Assembly: GCA_963755825.1 (NCBI GenBank)
Contig: CAVWLA010000001.1
Location: 1,364,001 to 1,428,000 of the forward strand
Origin: DATBQN01 sp963755825
GTDB lineage: Bacteria > Acidobacteriota > Thermoanaerobaculia > Multivoradales > UBA5704
DNA: 64,000 bases
Reading direction: 5' to 3'
Positions 1-9,286 of this stretch are shown in pieces; the stretch's first letter is position 1; each line of letters opens with the position of its first letter. The notes beneath the pieces were generated by a model. That model was given only the letters and a program-made list of their open reading frames with translations, had not been told where the DNA came from and searched no databases. Position numbers and translations under genes: made by a program.

Positions 1-1035
<1,035 letters not shown>

Positions 1036-1138
1036 AGAAAAACGTACCTCCTTGGGTTTGGATTCAGGCCTCCGCCTGTGGCCCCGGCGATCTGGGGGGG
1101 TCGAGCTCTGCTAACTCGTTGAGAACTCGGGGAGTTGG

Positions 1139-1167
1139 AGTATAGGGTCCCGGCCGTGGGGTGTCAA
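1139..1167 (-). promoter_or_regulatory. Near-consensus sigma-70 promoter of rpsA
   Basis: Read on the minus strand, TTGACA (1167-1162) is followed by exactly 17 bases and then TATACT (1144-1139). This is a perfect -35 and a 5/6 -10 at ideal spacing. It predicts a start near 1131 and a leader of roughly 95 bases before the rpsA ATG. The AT-containing hexamers stand out in a very GC-rich background, as expected for a highly expressed ribosomal gene. Confidence 0.8.
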
Positions 1168-1254
1168 TCCACGCGGCGGCCCGAAAAACCGCCTGCCGCG
1201 GCGGTCATCGCCGCCGCCGGCGGCCGCTCCTCCGGCGATCCCCGAGCGAGGTTC

Positions 1255-2511
1255 TCACAGATCAGGGTGCGGGCCGCCCGGCCGGCGGGCCGCCGCGCGC
1301 TCGAGCGCGGCTTCGACCTCGGAGTGGATCTCCGGGCGCGCGGGGCCGGCGGCGTCGAGGGCGGCGGCGAGCGCCCGCATCGCGGCCGGCCCGCCGATCC
1401 GCCCCAGCGCCCAGGCGGCATGACCGGCGACCTCCGGCTCGGCCGAAGCGAGGGCGCGCGAGAGCGGCTCGACGTAGCGCGCCTCGCCGCGGTTTCCCAT
1501 GGCGACGGCGGCGTTCCTCTGCAGGCCGGCGAGCTTCGGGCGCTTCATCGGGCTGCCGCGGAAGCGCTCGACGTAGCTCTCGCGGTCGAGGCCGAGAAGG
1601 CCGGCGAGGTCGAGCTCGGCCCGCTCGGCCGGCAGCGCCAGCTGTCCGCGCAGGGTACCTGGCACCTCCTGCAAGGTACCTGGCACCTCGGATTCCAAGG
1701 TACCTGGCACCTTCTGCGGGGTACCTGGCACCTCGTCCGGCTCCTGGTTCCAGGGGCAGACCTCCTGGCAGACGTCGCAGCCGAAGACCCAGTCCCCCAT
1801 CCCGGCGCGGCGCTCCTCGGGGATGGCGCCGCGGTGCTCGATCGTCCAGTAGGAGATGCAGCGGTTGGCGTCCAGCCGGTACGGCTCGGGCAGGGCGCCG
1901 GTCGGGCAGGCGTCGAGGCAGCGGGTGCAGCTGCCGCAGAGGTCGGCGAGCGGGACGTCGGGATCGAGGTCGAGGGTGGTGAAGAGCTCGCCGAGGAGGA
2001 ACCAGGAGCCGCCCTCCGGGTGGAGCAGGTTGGTGTTCTTCCCCACCGCCCCCAGCCCCGCCCGCGCCGCCAGCTCGCGCTCAAGGACCGGGCCGGTGTC
2101 GACGTAGGGGCGGGTGGCGGTGCCGGGGAAGGCCGCCTCGAGGCGCCGCGCCACCTGCCGCAGCCCCTCCCCCATCACCTCGTGGTAGTCCCGCCCGCGG
2201 CCGTAGCGGGCGACCCGCGGCCAGAGGTCGCCCTCCGGCTCGCCCCCTTCCTTAGATAGAGGCCAGTATTGGAGGGCGACGCAGAGGACCGAGCGGGCGC
2301 CTGCGAGGACGGCTGTCGGGTCGAGCCGCGCCTCCACCCGCCGCGCCAGGTAGCCCATCCCCGCGGCGTCCCCGCGCGCCAGCCAGCGCAGGTACGCCTC
2401 CCCCGTCGCGCTCGGCGCCAGGGCGGCGACCCCGGCGCGGTCGAAGCCGACCGCGAGGGCCCACGACTTGACGAGCTCGGCGGTGGCGCGGGGATCGGGA
2501 GGGGAGGTCAC
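1255..2511 (-). CDS. queG: Epoxyqueuosine reductase QueG, with in-frame repeat insertion
   Basis: 418 residues. QueG is a cobalamin- and [4Fe-4S]-dependent enzyme that reduces epoxyqueuosine to queuosine in tRNA, the last step of queuosine synthesis. Two ferredoxin-type clusters are visible (CGSCTRCLDACPTGAL and CDVCQEVCPW), preceded by the SWFLLGELFT and GRDYHEVMG family motifs and followed by RGSPMKRPKLAGLQRN and C-terminal HEAT-like helices (EPLSRALASAEPEVAGHAAWALGRIGG). The start is GTG at 2509-2511; the upstream ATG at 2516-2518 runs into a stop after three codons. Between the second cluster and the HEAT part lies a low-complexity stretch in which the unit VPGT occurs four times; it is encoded by a DNA repeat (separate entry) and is not part of the family. 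The reading frame is intact, so the enzyme may tolerate it. Confidence 0.95.
   Translation of the reverse strand: MTSPPDPRATAELVKSWALAVGFDRAGVAALAPSATGEAYLRWLARGDAAGMGYLARRVEARLDPTAVLAGARSVLCVALQYWPLSKEGGEPEGDLWPRVARYGRGRDYHEVMGEGLRQVARRLEAAFPGTATRPYVDTGPVLERELAARAGLGAVGKNTNLLHPEGGSWFLLGELFTTLDLDPDVPLADLCGSCTRCLDACPTGALPEPYRLDANRCISYWTIEHRGAIPEERRAGMGDWVFGCDVCQEVCPWNQEPDEVPGTPQKVPGTLESEVPGTLQEVPGTLRGQLALPAERAELDLAGLLGLDRESYVERFRGSPMKRPKLAGLQRNAAVAMGNRGEARYVEPLSRALASAEPEVAGHAAWALGRIGGPAAMRALAAALDAAGPARPEIHSEVEAALERAAARRPGGPHPDL
1654..1733. repeat. Four copies of GGTACCTGGCACCT inside queG
   Basis: Identical 14-base copies start at 1654, 1675, 1699 and 1720. The spacings are 21, 24 and 21 bases, all multiples of three, so queG stays in frame and gains four VPGT units. 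The core GGTACC is a palindrome. The arrangement resembles a short interspersed repeat that spread into a coding region. I have a general memory of similar GGTGCCAGGTACC repeats in other bacteria but cannot check it here. Confidence 0.9.
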
Positions 2512-2560
2512 GCGGCCATTCTATGGACCGCCGAGCCGGCGAAGCGGCCGGCGGCTCGCT

Positions 2561-2787
2561 CGGCGGGCCGCCGAAGCGATCGATCGGCCGCCGAGCGAAT
2601 TCTTCGCCGTCCGATTCGATTCGTAGCCCGCCGATCGAATCGGCAGCCTTCCGATCGAATTCGTAGCCTTCCGATCGAATTCGTAGCTCGCCGATTCGAT
2701 TCGTAGCTCGCCAAATCGATCCGTAGCTCGCCGATTGAATCCGTAGGCCGCCAAATCGATTCGTAGCCCGCCGATTCGATCGGCGGC
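2561..2787. repeat. 20-bp tandem repeat array (about 11 units)
   Basis: A direct repeat with an exact 20-base period fills the gap between the stop codon of the metalloprotease gene and the start of queG. Units begin at 2561, 2581, 2601 and so on to 2761, with a partial unit after 2781. A consensus is TCGTAGCTCGCCGATTCGAT. The later units (2621-2780) are best conserved and the ones nearest queG are degenerate. There are no unique spacers, so it is not CRISPR. The period is not a multiple of three, and no sensible protein is encoded. The GATC, GATT and AATC elements within units are partly self-complementary. Confidence 0.9.
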
Positions 2788-4827
2788 CTAGAAGGCGGTG
2801 TTGTCGAGGCCGCCGCAGAGCTTGCCGGCGGTGCTCTGGTAGGTCTTCGTCGCGCCGGTCGCGGTGTCGGTGACGTGGACGCTGTAGGGCAGATCCGAGA
2901 GGGCGCCGTAGAAGACCGCGACGCGGTCGGGGAACTGCAGGAGCTTGACCATCAGCTCGACGTTGCCGGGATCGGTGAAGTAGAAGGTGCCGGCGACCTT
3001 GGAGAGCGGCTGGGCGACGGCGGCGCCGCTCGTGCCGTTGCCGGGGTTGGCCCAGTCGACGGTCACCGCGAAGCGGTTGGCGAGCAGGCAGAGCGTATTG
3101 TGGCTCGGCCGGCAGGCGCCGGCCGCGGCCCGCGCCGCCGTCACCAGCCTGCCCGGTGCCGCCTGCGGAGCGGCAGAGGCGCCCGCCGCCGCGCTGTCGG
3201 GGAAGGCGACCTGGTCGACGCCGCCGCAGTCGCCGGTCGAGTTCGAGTAGGTCCGCACGTCGCCGGTGCGGGTGTCGGTGACGGTCAGGGTGAACTGCAG
3301 GTTGGTGAGCTCGCCGTAGAAGACCTTCACCACGTCGCCGAAGTCGAGCACCTTGACGAGCAGCTCGATGTTCGACGGATCGCCGAAGGAGAAGAAGCCG
3401 GTGGTCGCCGTGCGCGCGATCGCCCGCCCCTTGCCGCTGGTGGCGTTGAACTGGTTCGCCCAGGTGAGGGTCGCCGAGTAGTGGCCGTCCAGGCAGAGCG
3501 CGTTGGCCGTCGTCCGGCAGGGGGTCGCCTGCGGCGCGCCGTAGAGCGCGCGGATGCCGGCGAGGTCGTCGGCGCCGAGCCGGCCGCCGCGGCAGTCGTG
3601 GTGGATGAAGGCGCGCATGATGGCGTCGTCCTTGACCGGATCGAGGCAGGTCTTCCCCGCCTGGCCGTCGCCGCAGGAGTGGCCGAGGCCGAGCGAGTGG
3701 CCGAGCTCGTGGGTGAACAGCTCCTCGGCCTCCAGGCTGCCGCAGGTGCTGTTCTGGAAGAAGCAGCCGATGCCGGCGTTGGTGATGGTGTCGGCGCCCT
3801 GGATGGCGATGTAGGTGCGCCCCTTGAAGTTGCCGGTCACCGTGCTGCTCGTCCACGGCCCGGTCACCGCGAGGACGCCGCCGGTGGTGCAGCTGAAGGC
3901 CGAGCCGACCTCGCCGTTGGGGTCGTTGAAGAGGATCGAGTTGATGCCGTCGAAGGTCTTGAGACCGGCGGTGGCGGGCGTGGTGCCGGCGTAGACGTAG
4001 CGGATCGGGGTGCCGGCGGCGCCGCTCCAGTTGGCGAGGGAGCGCTGGTACTCGGCGTAGCCGCCGCCGGCGAGGCCGGCCTGCGGCGACTCGCTGGCCG
4101 AGAAGCGGACGCCGCCGCCCTGATCGAAGGTGAACCAGCGCAGGTTGACCCCCTGGATGGCGAGCTCGCTGAAGGCGCCGCGGACGTTCTCGAGGGCACC
4201 CGGGGAGAGCTGGGCGAGGTAGTCGGCGGGGCGCCGGATGCCGCGGCCGCGGTCGGCGAGCCAGGCGGCGAAGCGGTCGAGGTCGCGCGCCGGATCGGCG
4301 CCCGGCGCCGTCTCCATGGCGCCGCTCGGCGACCGCCTCACCTCCTCGGCGTCGGCGAGGTTCCTGATGGCGATGCGCTCGCCGCCGGCGGCGGCCTCCT
4401 GGAAGGCGCCGAGGAGGAAATGGAGAACGCCGTAGGCGCCGTCCTTCCTCACCGTGAGGAAGAGGAGCGCGCGATCGCCCTCGCGGTAGGTCGGGGCGCC
4501 GAAGATGGTGAGGCCCATGCCGCCGTCGTCCGGCCGGCCGCCGAGGACGCGGACGACCACCGAGCTCCCCGCCGTGTAGCCCTTGAGCAGGCGGTCGACG
4601 TCGAGCAGGTAATCGGTCGACGGCGCGCCGCCGGCCGGCGAGGGCGCCACCGAGACGATGCGCCCCTCGGCGATCACCGCCGCCTGGTCGGCGAGGTCGG
4701 CGTCGGCGACCATGACATAGGAGGTCGCCGCGGCGGGAGCCGCCGCCGCCAGGGCGAAGCCGAGCGCGAGGAGCGCGAGGAGCGAGAGGCTGGAGCCGGG
4801 GACGCGGAGCGGGCGATGGGACGACAT
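2788..4827 (-). CDS. Secreted matrixin-type zinc metalloprotease with two C-terminal repeat domains
   Basis: 679 residues. An N-terminal signal peptide (basic start, LSLLALLALGFALAAAAPAAA) is followed by a roughly 170-residue region seen ahead of matrixin-like peptidases. The zinc site HELGHSLGLGH begins at residue 373 (His373, Glu374, His377, His383), the metzincin signature, so it should hydrolyse proteins outside the cytoplasm. After the catalytic domain come two copies of a domain of about 105 residues, each running from a C-x7-LC motif through a W and NxELxVKxL to TVTDTxTG and a final xxAF. The same domain closes the protein at 10451-11734. A GGAGGT ribosome site precedes the ATG. The stop codon sits in the edge of the 20-bp array. 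Confidence 0.88.
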   Translation of the reverse strand: MSSHRPLRVPGSSLSLLALLALGFALAAAAPAAATSYVMVADADLADQAAVIAEGRIVSVAPSPAGGAPSTDYLLDVDRLLKGYTAGSSVVVRVLGGRPDDGGMGLTIFGAPTYREGDRALLFLTVRKDGAYGVLHFLLGAFQEAAAGGERIAIRNLADAEEVRRSPSGAMETAPGADPARDLDRFAAWLADRGRGIRRPADYLAQLSPGALENVRGAFSELAIQGVNLRWFTFDQGGGVRFSASESPQAGLAGGGYAEYQRSLANWSGAAGTPIRYVYAGTTPATAGLKTFDGINSILFNDPNGEVGSAFSCTTGGVLAVTGPWTSSTVTGNFKGRTYIAIQGADTITNAGIGCFFQNSTCGSLEAEELFTHELGHSLGLGHSCGDGQAGKTCLDPVKDDAIMRAFIHHDCRGGRLGADDLAGIRALYGAPQATPCRTTANALCLDGHYSATLTWANQFNATSGKGRAIARTATTGFFSFGDPSNIELLVKVLDFGDVVKVFYGELTNLQFTLTVTDTRTGDVRTYSNSTGDCGGVDQVAFPDSAAAGASAAPQAAPGRLVTAARAAAGACRPSHNTLCLLANRFAVTVDWANPGNGTSGAAVAQPLSKVAGTFYFTDPGNVELMVKLLQFPDRVAVFYGALSDLPYSVHVTDTATGATKTYQSTAGKLCGGLDNTAF

Positions 4828-4920
4828 GCGAAACCTCCGTTCATCTCATCCTACAGGGTGAGTGCCGGAGGCGGCGCAAACGTTTCCTGCGTGTTCCTGG
4901 GGAACTGAGGATCGCCGGGA

Positions 4921-4946
4921 GCTGCCGCGGGCGGGCCCGCGGCAGC
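4921..4946 (-). terminator. Strong inverted repeat after the small secreted gene
   Basis: A perfect 12-bp stem (GCTGCCGCGGGC) with a 2-base loop lies 11 bases past the stop of the gene at 4958-5401. There is no T-rich tract after it on the minus strand, so it is at best a non-canonical terminator or an mRNA-stabilising hairpin. Confidence 0.45.
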
Positions 4947-4957
4947 CGGCGTCCTGT

Positions 4958-5401
4958 CTACTGCTTGCTGATGGTGAGCTTGCCGAAGCTGACGCCGAGC
5001 TCGACGCCGGTCCCCTTGCCGGTCAAGGCGAGGGAGACCTCGCCCTTGGTCACCACCTGCGCCTCGGCCGACTTGCCGGCGCCGGCCGACGCGCCGGCGG
5101 TGGCATAGGCGCCGTAGAGCTCGTGGATGTCCGCCACCTGGGAGAACTTGCCGTGGCCGTCGCGCACCTCGGACTTGCCGGCGGTCAGGCCGCCGCCCTT
5201 GGCCTCGAGGGTGACGTCGGCCTTCTGGCCGTTGTCGCAGGTGATGGTGCCGGCGCCCTTGGCGACCTTGTAGAAGGCCGACCACCCCTTGAGGTTGAAG
5301 TCCATCTCGCAGACCGTCGTCGACTGCGCGGCGAAGACCGGCGCGGCGGCGAGGAGCGAGAGGGAGAGGGCGAGCGGCGCGAAAACGAGACGTGATCTCA
5401 T
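4958..5401 (-). CDS. Small secreted protein of unknown function
   Basis: 147 residues, starting at an ATG with a GGAGGA ribosome site 7 bases upstream. A clear signal peptide (LALSLSLLAAAPVFA) predicts export. The mature part has two cysteines (TTVCEMDF and GTITCDNG) that could form a disulfide, then glycine-rich strands such as GAGTITCDNG and GVELGVSFGKLTISKQ, which look like an all-beta fold. I do not recognise the family. It is preceded and followed by genes on the same strand with more than 100-base gaps, so it may be its own transcript. Confidence 0.75.
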   Translation of the reverse strand: MRSRLVFAPLALSLSLLAAAPVFAAQSTTVCEMDFNLKGWSAFYKVAKGAGTITCDNGQKADVTLEAKGGGLTAGKSEVRDGHGKFSQVADIHELYGAYATAGASAGAGKSAEAQVVTKGEVSLALTGKGTGVELGVSFGKLTISKQ

Positions 5402-5542
5402 GATCTGTTCCTCCGGAGACTGGTGGGCGAAACCGGCGGACGCCGAGCGGCGGCCGGCCGGCAGATTGTTCGACGAGGGGTTCTCTGCAAGAAAGGGTCC
5501 AACTCCGCCGAGAAGGCCGCCGGGCCGTGCGAGGACGGGCGG

Positions 5543-6088
5543 TCAGGACGAGGCCGCATGGTCCGCTCCGATCTCCGCACGGTCGAGGGCGTAGACGGCG
5601 ATCGGGCGGTCCCACTTCTCGATCTCGCGCTCGAAGCTCATCCCCAGCCGGCGGGCGACGGCGATCGAGGCGGCGTTGTCGGGGGCGATGAGCGACACCA
5701 CGCGCGGCGCCGCCAGGCGGCGGAACGCGAACTCGCGGCAGCCGACGGCGGCCTCCGTGGCGTAGCCCTGGTGCCAGTGCCGGCGCGCCAGGAGGTAGCC
5801 GATCTCCAGCTCCTCGCGGCCGCCGACCTGCTGTGGGATGAGGCCGCAGTAGCCGATCAAGCCGCGGTCGCGCGGCGGCTCCTCCTTGCGCTCGAGCCCC
5901 CAGACGCCGCAGCCGCGGGTGCGGAAGAAGGCGATGTGGCGGGCGATCCAGGCGCGGGTCGCGGTCAGGTCGCGCCGCCCCTCCATGAAGCGCATCACCT
6001 CGGGATCGTCGAAGATGACCTGCAGCTCGGCGGCGTCGGTCATCTCGAGCGAGCGCAGGACGAGGCGCGGGGTGTCGAGGATGACCAT
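5543..6088 (-). CDS. GNAT-family N-acetyltransferase (RimJ/RimL type)
   Basis: 181 residues from the ATG at 6086-6088. The start TPRLVLRSL, the middle LEIGYLLARRHWHQGYATEA (acetyl-CoA pyrophosphate-binding motif A in the Q/RxxGxG/A style) and the NAASIAVARRLGM segment (motif B) are typical of RimJ/RimL-like enzymes, which transfer acetyl groups from acetyl-CoA to amines, often protein N-termini or small molecules. The substrate cannot be read from the sequence. The open frame runs on upstream to 6247, but that part is rich in arginine and proline and overlaps the divergent peroxiredoxin promoter region, so the internal ATG is preferred. Confidence 0.85.
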   Translation of the reverse strand: MVILDTPRLVLRSLEMTDAAELQVIFDDPEVMRFMEGRRDLTATRAWIARHIAFFRTRGCGVWGLERKEEPPRDRGLIGYCGLIPQQVGGREELEIGYLLARRHWHQGYATEAAVGCREFAFRRLAAPRVVSLIAPDNAASIAVARRLGMSFEREIEKWDRPIAVYALDRAEIGADHAASS

Positions 6089-6222
6089 GGCGGGAGGGCC
6101 GGACGCTATCACGGCGCCTGCGGTACACTGCCGCGAGCCCGGCGGAAGGCCGCGGCCGAGGGCCTTCGAGACCCACCCGCCGAGCATCTTAGAAACCGCC
6201 GACGAGGAGACCAGATCACCCC

Positions 6223-6765
6223 ATGCCCGACAGCGAGAAGGCCGCACCGATCTCCGCAGAATCCACCTCCGACGACGCTCCGGTCTGGGTCGAGGCCGGC
6301 ACCGCCGCCCCCGACTTCAGCCTGGCGGCCGACGACGGCTCGCAGGTGACCCTCTCGGCGCTCCGCGGCCGCCCCGTCGTCCTCTACTTCTACCCCAAGG
6401 ACGACACCCCGGGCTGCACCAAGGAGGCCTGCGCCTTCCGCGACCGCAACGCCGAGCTGCGCGCCAGCTCCGCCGGTGGCGCCGGCGGCGCCGTCGTCCT
6501 CGGCGTCTCGCCGGACGACGTGGCGAGCCATGGCCGCTTCCGCGACAAGTACAGCCTCAACTTTCCGCTCCTCGCCGACGCCGGCCACCGCGTCGCCTCC
6601 CTCTACGGCGCCTGGCGGGAGAAGAACCTCTACGGCAAGAAGTCGATGGGCATCCAGCGCTCGACCTTCCTCATCGACCGCGAGGGCGTCGTGCGCAAGG
6701 TGTGGAAGAAGGTCGCCGTCGACGGCCACGACGAGGACGTCATCGCCGCGCTCGGCCAGCTCTAG
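6223..6765 (+). CDS. bcp: Thioredoxin-dependent peroxiredoxin, Bcp/PrxQ type
   Basis: 180 residues. The motif YFYPKDDTPGCTKEACAFRD carries the peroxidatic Cys65 and, five residues on, the resolving Cys70, the atypical 2-Cys arrangement of PrxQ/Bcp. The preceding GTAAPDFSLAADDG and the later SPDDVASHGRFRDKYSLNFPLLAD and KSMGIQRSTFLIDREG match the family along its length. It reduces hydrogen peroxide and organic hydroperoxides in the cytoplasm using thioredoxin. The ATG follows a GAGGAGA ribosome site. A short Gly/Ala-rich insertion (ASSAGGAGGA) sits in a loop and should be harmless. It is divergent from the GNAT gene. Confidence 0.95.
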   Translation: MPDSEKAAPISAESTSDDAPVWVEAGTAAPDFSLAADDGSQVTLSALRGRPVVLYFYPKDDTPGCTKEACAFRDRNAELRASSAGGAGGAVVLGVSPDDVASHGRFRDKYSLNFPLLADAGHRVASLYGAWREKNLYGKKSMGIQRSTFLIDREGVVRKVWKKVAVDGHDEDVIAALGQL

Positions 6766-6836
6766 ATTCTCCGCCGGGTGACCCGCATCCCCCGCCGGCA
6801 CCGCGCCTCCGCCGCCTCTCGCCCGCGCCTCCAGAC

Positions 6837-9263
6837 ATGAGCCGGAACGAGCATTTCCGCCAGCTCTTCGAGCGCGGCGTCGACGCCGTCTGGGTGACCG
6901 ATGCCGCGGCCGTCGTCGCCTACGTCAGCCCGGCGGCGGCGCAGCTGCTCGGCGCCGCCGCGCCGGCGCCGGGCACCAGCGTCCTCGACGCCGCCCACGC
7001 CGGCGATCGCGGCTTCCTCGCCGCGGACCTCGCCGGCCTCCTCGCCCGGCCCGGCTCGTTCGTCAGCGTCGAGTATCGGATTGCCAGCGGGATCGCCAGC
7101 GGTATGGCGAGCGGGCCGGCGAGCGGGCTGCTGGGCGGCGACGGCTGCTTCCGCTGGATCGAGAGCACGGTGGCGAACCTCCTCGCCGATCCCGCCGTCG
7201 GCGCCCTGGTGTGGAGCCAGCGCGACGTCGCCGGCGGGGGGGCGCGGGCGAGCTCGCCGGCCGCCGAAGGGCGGCTCGCCGACATCCTGGCGCGGGTGAG
7301 CGACGGCATCCTGGCGCTCGACCGCGGCTGGCGGGTCACCTACGCTAACGCCAGCGCCGGGCGCGTCCTCGGGGTCGGCGCCGCCGAGCTGGTCGGCCGC
7401 GACCTCTGGGAGCGGCTGCCGCAGCTCGCCGGCACGCCGCTCGAGACCCATCTGCGCCGCGCCATGGCGGCGGCGATCGCCGTGCAGTTCGAGGCGCCCG
7501 GCCCGGCCGCCGAGCGCTGGCTCGAGGTCGACGCCTTCCCCACCGCCGAGGGGCTGTCGCTGGTGGCGCGCGACGTCACCGTCCGCCGGCGCTCGGCGGC
7601 CGAGCTGGCGCGCCTCGCCGCCGACCTCGAGGAGCGCCTGGGCGAGCTCACCACCGCCCTCTCCGTCGCCCCGGTGGGCATCGCCGTGGCGCGCGACCCC
7701 GAGTGCCGCGAGGTCGCCGCCGACGCCCGCTTCGCCGCCCTCCTCGGCCTCGGCGACGGCAACCTCATCGCGGCGCGGTCGAGCGGCGAGCCCGGCATCC
7801 ACTTCGACGTGCTGCAGCGCGGCCGCACCGTCCCTCTCGCCGAGCGGCCGCTGCCGCTCGCCGCGGCGACTGGCCGGCCGGTGCCGGCGGCCGAGTACGA
7901 CGTCCGCCGCCCCGACGGCGAGGTGATCCACCTGGTGGTCGGCGCCTCGCCGCTCTTCGACGCCGCCGGCCGCGTGCGCGGCGCCGTCGCCGCCTGCGTC
8001 GACGTCACCGAGCGCAAGCGCGCCGAGGACGAGGTCCGCGCCGCCAAGCGGGCGGCCGACGAGGCCATCCGCGCCCGCACGCGGCTCCTCGCCGCCCTCT
8101 CCCACGAGCTGCGCACGCCGCTCACCCCGGCGCTCGCCATCCTGGCGCGCATCGAGGCGACGGGCGCCGCGCCCGCCGCCCTGCGCACCGACCTCGAGCG
8201 GGTGCGGCGGTCGATCGAGATCGAGGCGCGGCTGATCGACGACCTCCTCGACTTGACCGGCCTCGAGCGTGGCGAGATCGCCCTCCGCCGCGAGACCGTC
8301 GAGCTGGCGCGGGTGATCGAGCAGGCGATCGCCGCCGCCGCCGCCGCATTCGCCGAGCGCCGCGTCCTGCTGCGCGCCGACCTCGCCGCGGGCGGCCCCG
8401 TCGACGCCGACGCCGCCCGCCTGGCGCAGGCGTTCTGGGCCCTCCTCGACCACGCGCTCCGCGAGACGCCGGCGGGCTCCGCCATCGCTCTGCGCACCGC
8501 GCGCCAGGGCGGCGAGGTGGTCGCCGAGCTCACCGCGGCGGAGGCCGGCGTGCGGCCGGAGGACTTGACCGACCTCTTCGCCGGCCTCGGCGACGAGACG
8601 CTCCCCGGCATCCGGCCGCGCGGCAGCGCCGCCCTGACGCTCGCGGTGGCGGCGGCGATCGTCGAGCGGCACGGCGGCACCCTCGCGGCGGCGAGCGCCC
8701 GCCCGCCGAGCCCGGAGAATCCACCGCCGGCGGGCGCCAGGCGGCAGGCCGACGGCTTCATCTTCACCGTCCGCCTGCCGCTCGCGCCGGCCGCCGCGCT
8801 CCCCCCGCCGCCGAAGCCGCCGCTCTCGGCCTCGGCGGGCTCGGCAGCGCCGGCCGCCGCCGCCCGCGGTCCCCTCAACATCCTCCTCGTCGAGGACCAC
8901 GCCGACACCGCCGGCGCCATGGCCGAGCTGCTGCAGCTCGACGGCCACCGGGTGACCGTCGCGGCGAGCGTCGCCGCCGCTCGCCGGGCGGCAGCCGCCG
9001 CTGCCGCGGCGCGCTCGGACGGCGGCGGGCTCGATCTGGTGATCTCCGACCTCGGCCTCCCCGACGGCAGCGGCCACCAGCTGATGGAGGAGCTCGCCGC
9101 CCAGGGGATCGCCGGCATCGCCCTCTCCGGCTTCGGCGCCCCCGAGGACCGCGACGCCTCGCGCCGCGCCGGCTTCCGCCTCCACCTGACCAAGCCGATC
9201 GATCTCCGCGCCCTCCGCGACGCCATCCGCGCCGTCCGCGAGGGGGTTGCCGAGAAGCGGTAA
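6837..9263 (+). CDS. Hybrid PAS-histidine kinase-receiver protein with degenerate ATPase domain
   Basis: 808 residues from the ATG at 6837. Three PAS-like segments (about 1-135, 142-250 and 262-395, the last ending VDVTERKRAEDEV) lead to a HisKA domain with the phospho-acceptor in LSHELRTPL (His423). The following HATPase region keeps its length, but the usual Asn-box reads WALLDHAL, the DxGxG box reads AEAGV, and the GLGL lid reads RGSAALTLA, so the known ATP-binding residues are missing. A complete receiver domain closes the protein: LLVEDHAD, phosphorylatable Asp738 in VISDLGLPDG, a Ser in ALSGFG and Lys in LTKPID. No transmembrane segment is seen, so it is cytoplasmic. No clear ribosome site is visible at the start, which is chosen from the beginning of the PAS homology. 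Confidence 0.85.
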   Translation: MSRNEHFRQLFERGVDAVWVTDAAAVVAYVSPAAAQLLGAAAPAPGTSVLDAAHAGDRGFLAADLAGLLARPGSFVSVEYRIASGIASGMASGPASGLLGGDGCFRWIESTVANLLADPAVGALVWSQRDVAGGGARASSPAAEGRLADILARVSDGILALDRGWRVTYANASAGRVLGVGAAELVGRDLWERLPQLAGTPLETHLRRAMAAAIAVQFEAPGPAAERWLEVDAFPTAEGLSLVARDVTVRRRSAAELARLAADLEERLGELTTALSVAPVGIAVARDPECREVAADARFAALLGLGDGNLIAARSSGEPGIHFDVLQRGRTVPLAERPLPLAAATGRPVPAAEYDVRRPDGEVIHLVVGASPLFDAAGRVRGAVAACVDVTERKRAEDEVRAAKRAADEAIRARTRLLAALSHELRTPLTPALAILARIEATGAAPAALRTDLERVRRSIEIEARLIDDLLDLTGLERGEIALRRETVELARVIEQAIAAAAAAFAERRVLLRADLAAGGPVDADAARLAQAFWALLDHALRETPAGSAIALRTARQGGEVVAELTAAEAGVRPEDLTDLFAGLGDETLPGIRPRGSAALTLAVAAAIVERHGGTLAAASARPPSPENPPPAGARRQADGFIFTVRLPLAPAAALPPPPKPPLSASAGSAAPAAAARGPLNILLVEDHADTAGAMAELLQLDGHRVTVAASVAAARRAAAAAAAARSDGGGLDLVISDLGLPDGSGHQLMEELAAQGIAGIALSGFGAPEDRDASRRAGFRLHLTKPIDLRALRDAIRAVREGVAEKR
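7080..7127 (+). repeat. 12-bp tandem repeat in the first PAS domain
   Basis: Four in-frame copies of a unit like GCCAGCGGGATC encode an IASG, IASG, MASG, PASG series. It is a small expansion in a loop of the first PAS domain of the hybrid kinase and does not break the frame. Confidence 0.8.
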
Positions 9264-9286
9264 AGAAGCGGTAGACTAGCGCCGCG

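Noticed and set aside
2561..2787. CRISPR array
   Set aside because: The repeats follow each other directly with a 20-base period and no unique spacers, and no cas gene is near.
6089..6247. N-terminal extension of the GNAT gene to 6247
   Set aside because: The extension overlaps the start of the divergent peroxiredoxin gene and is not similar to any acetyltransferase.
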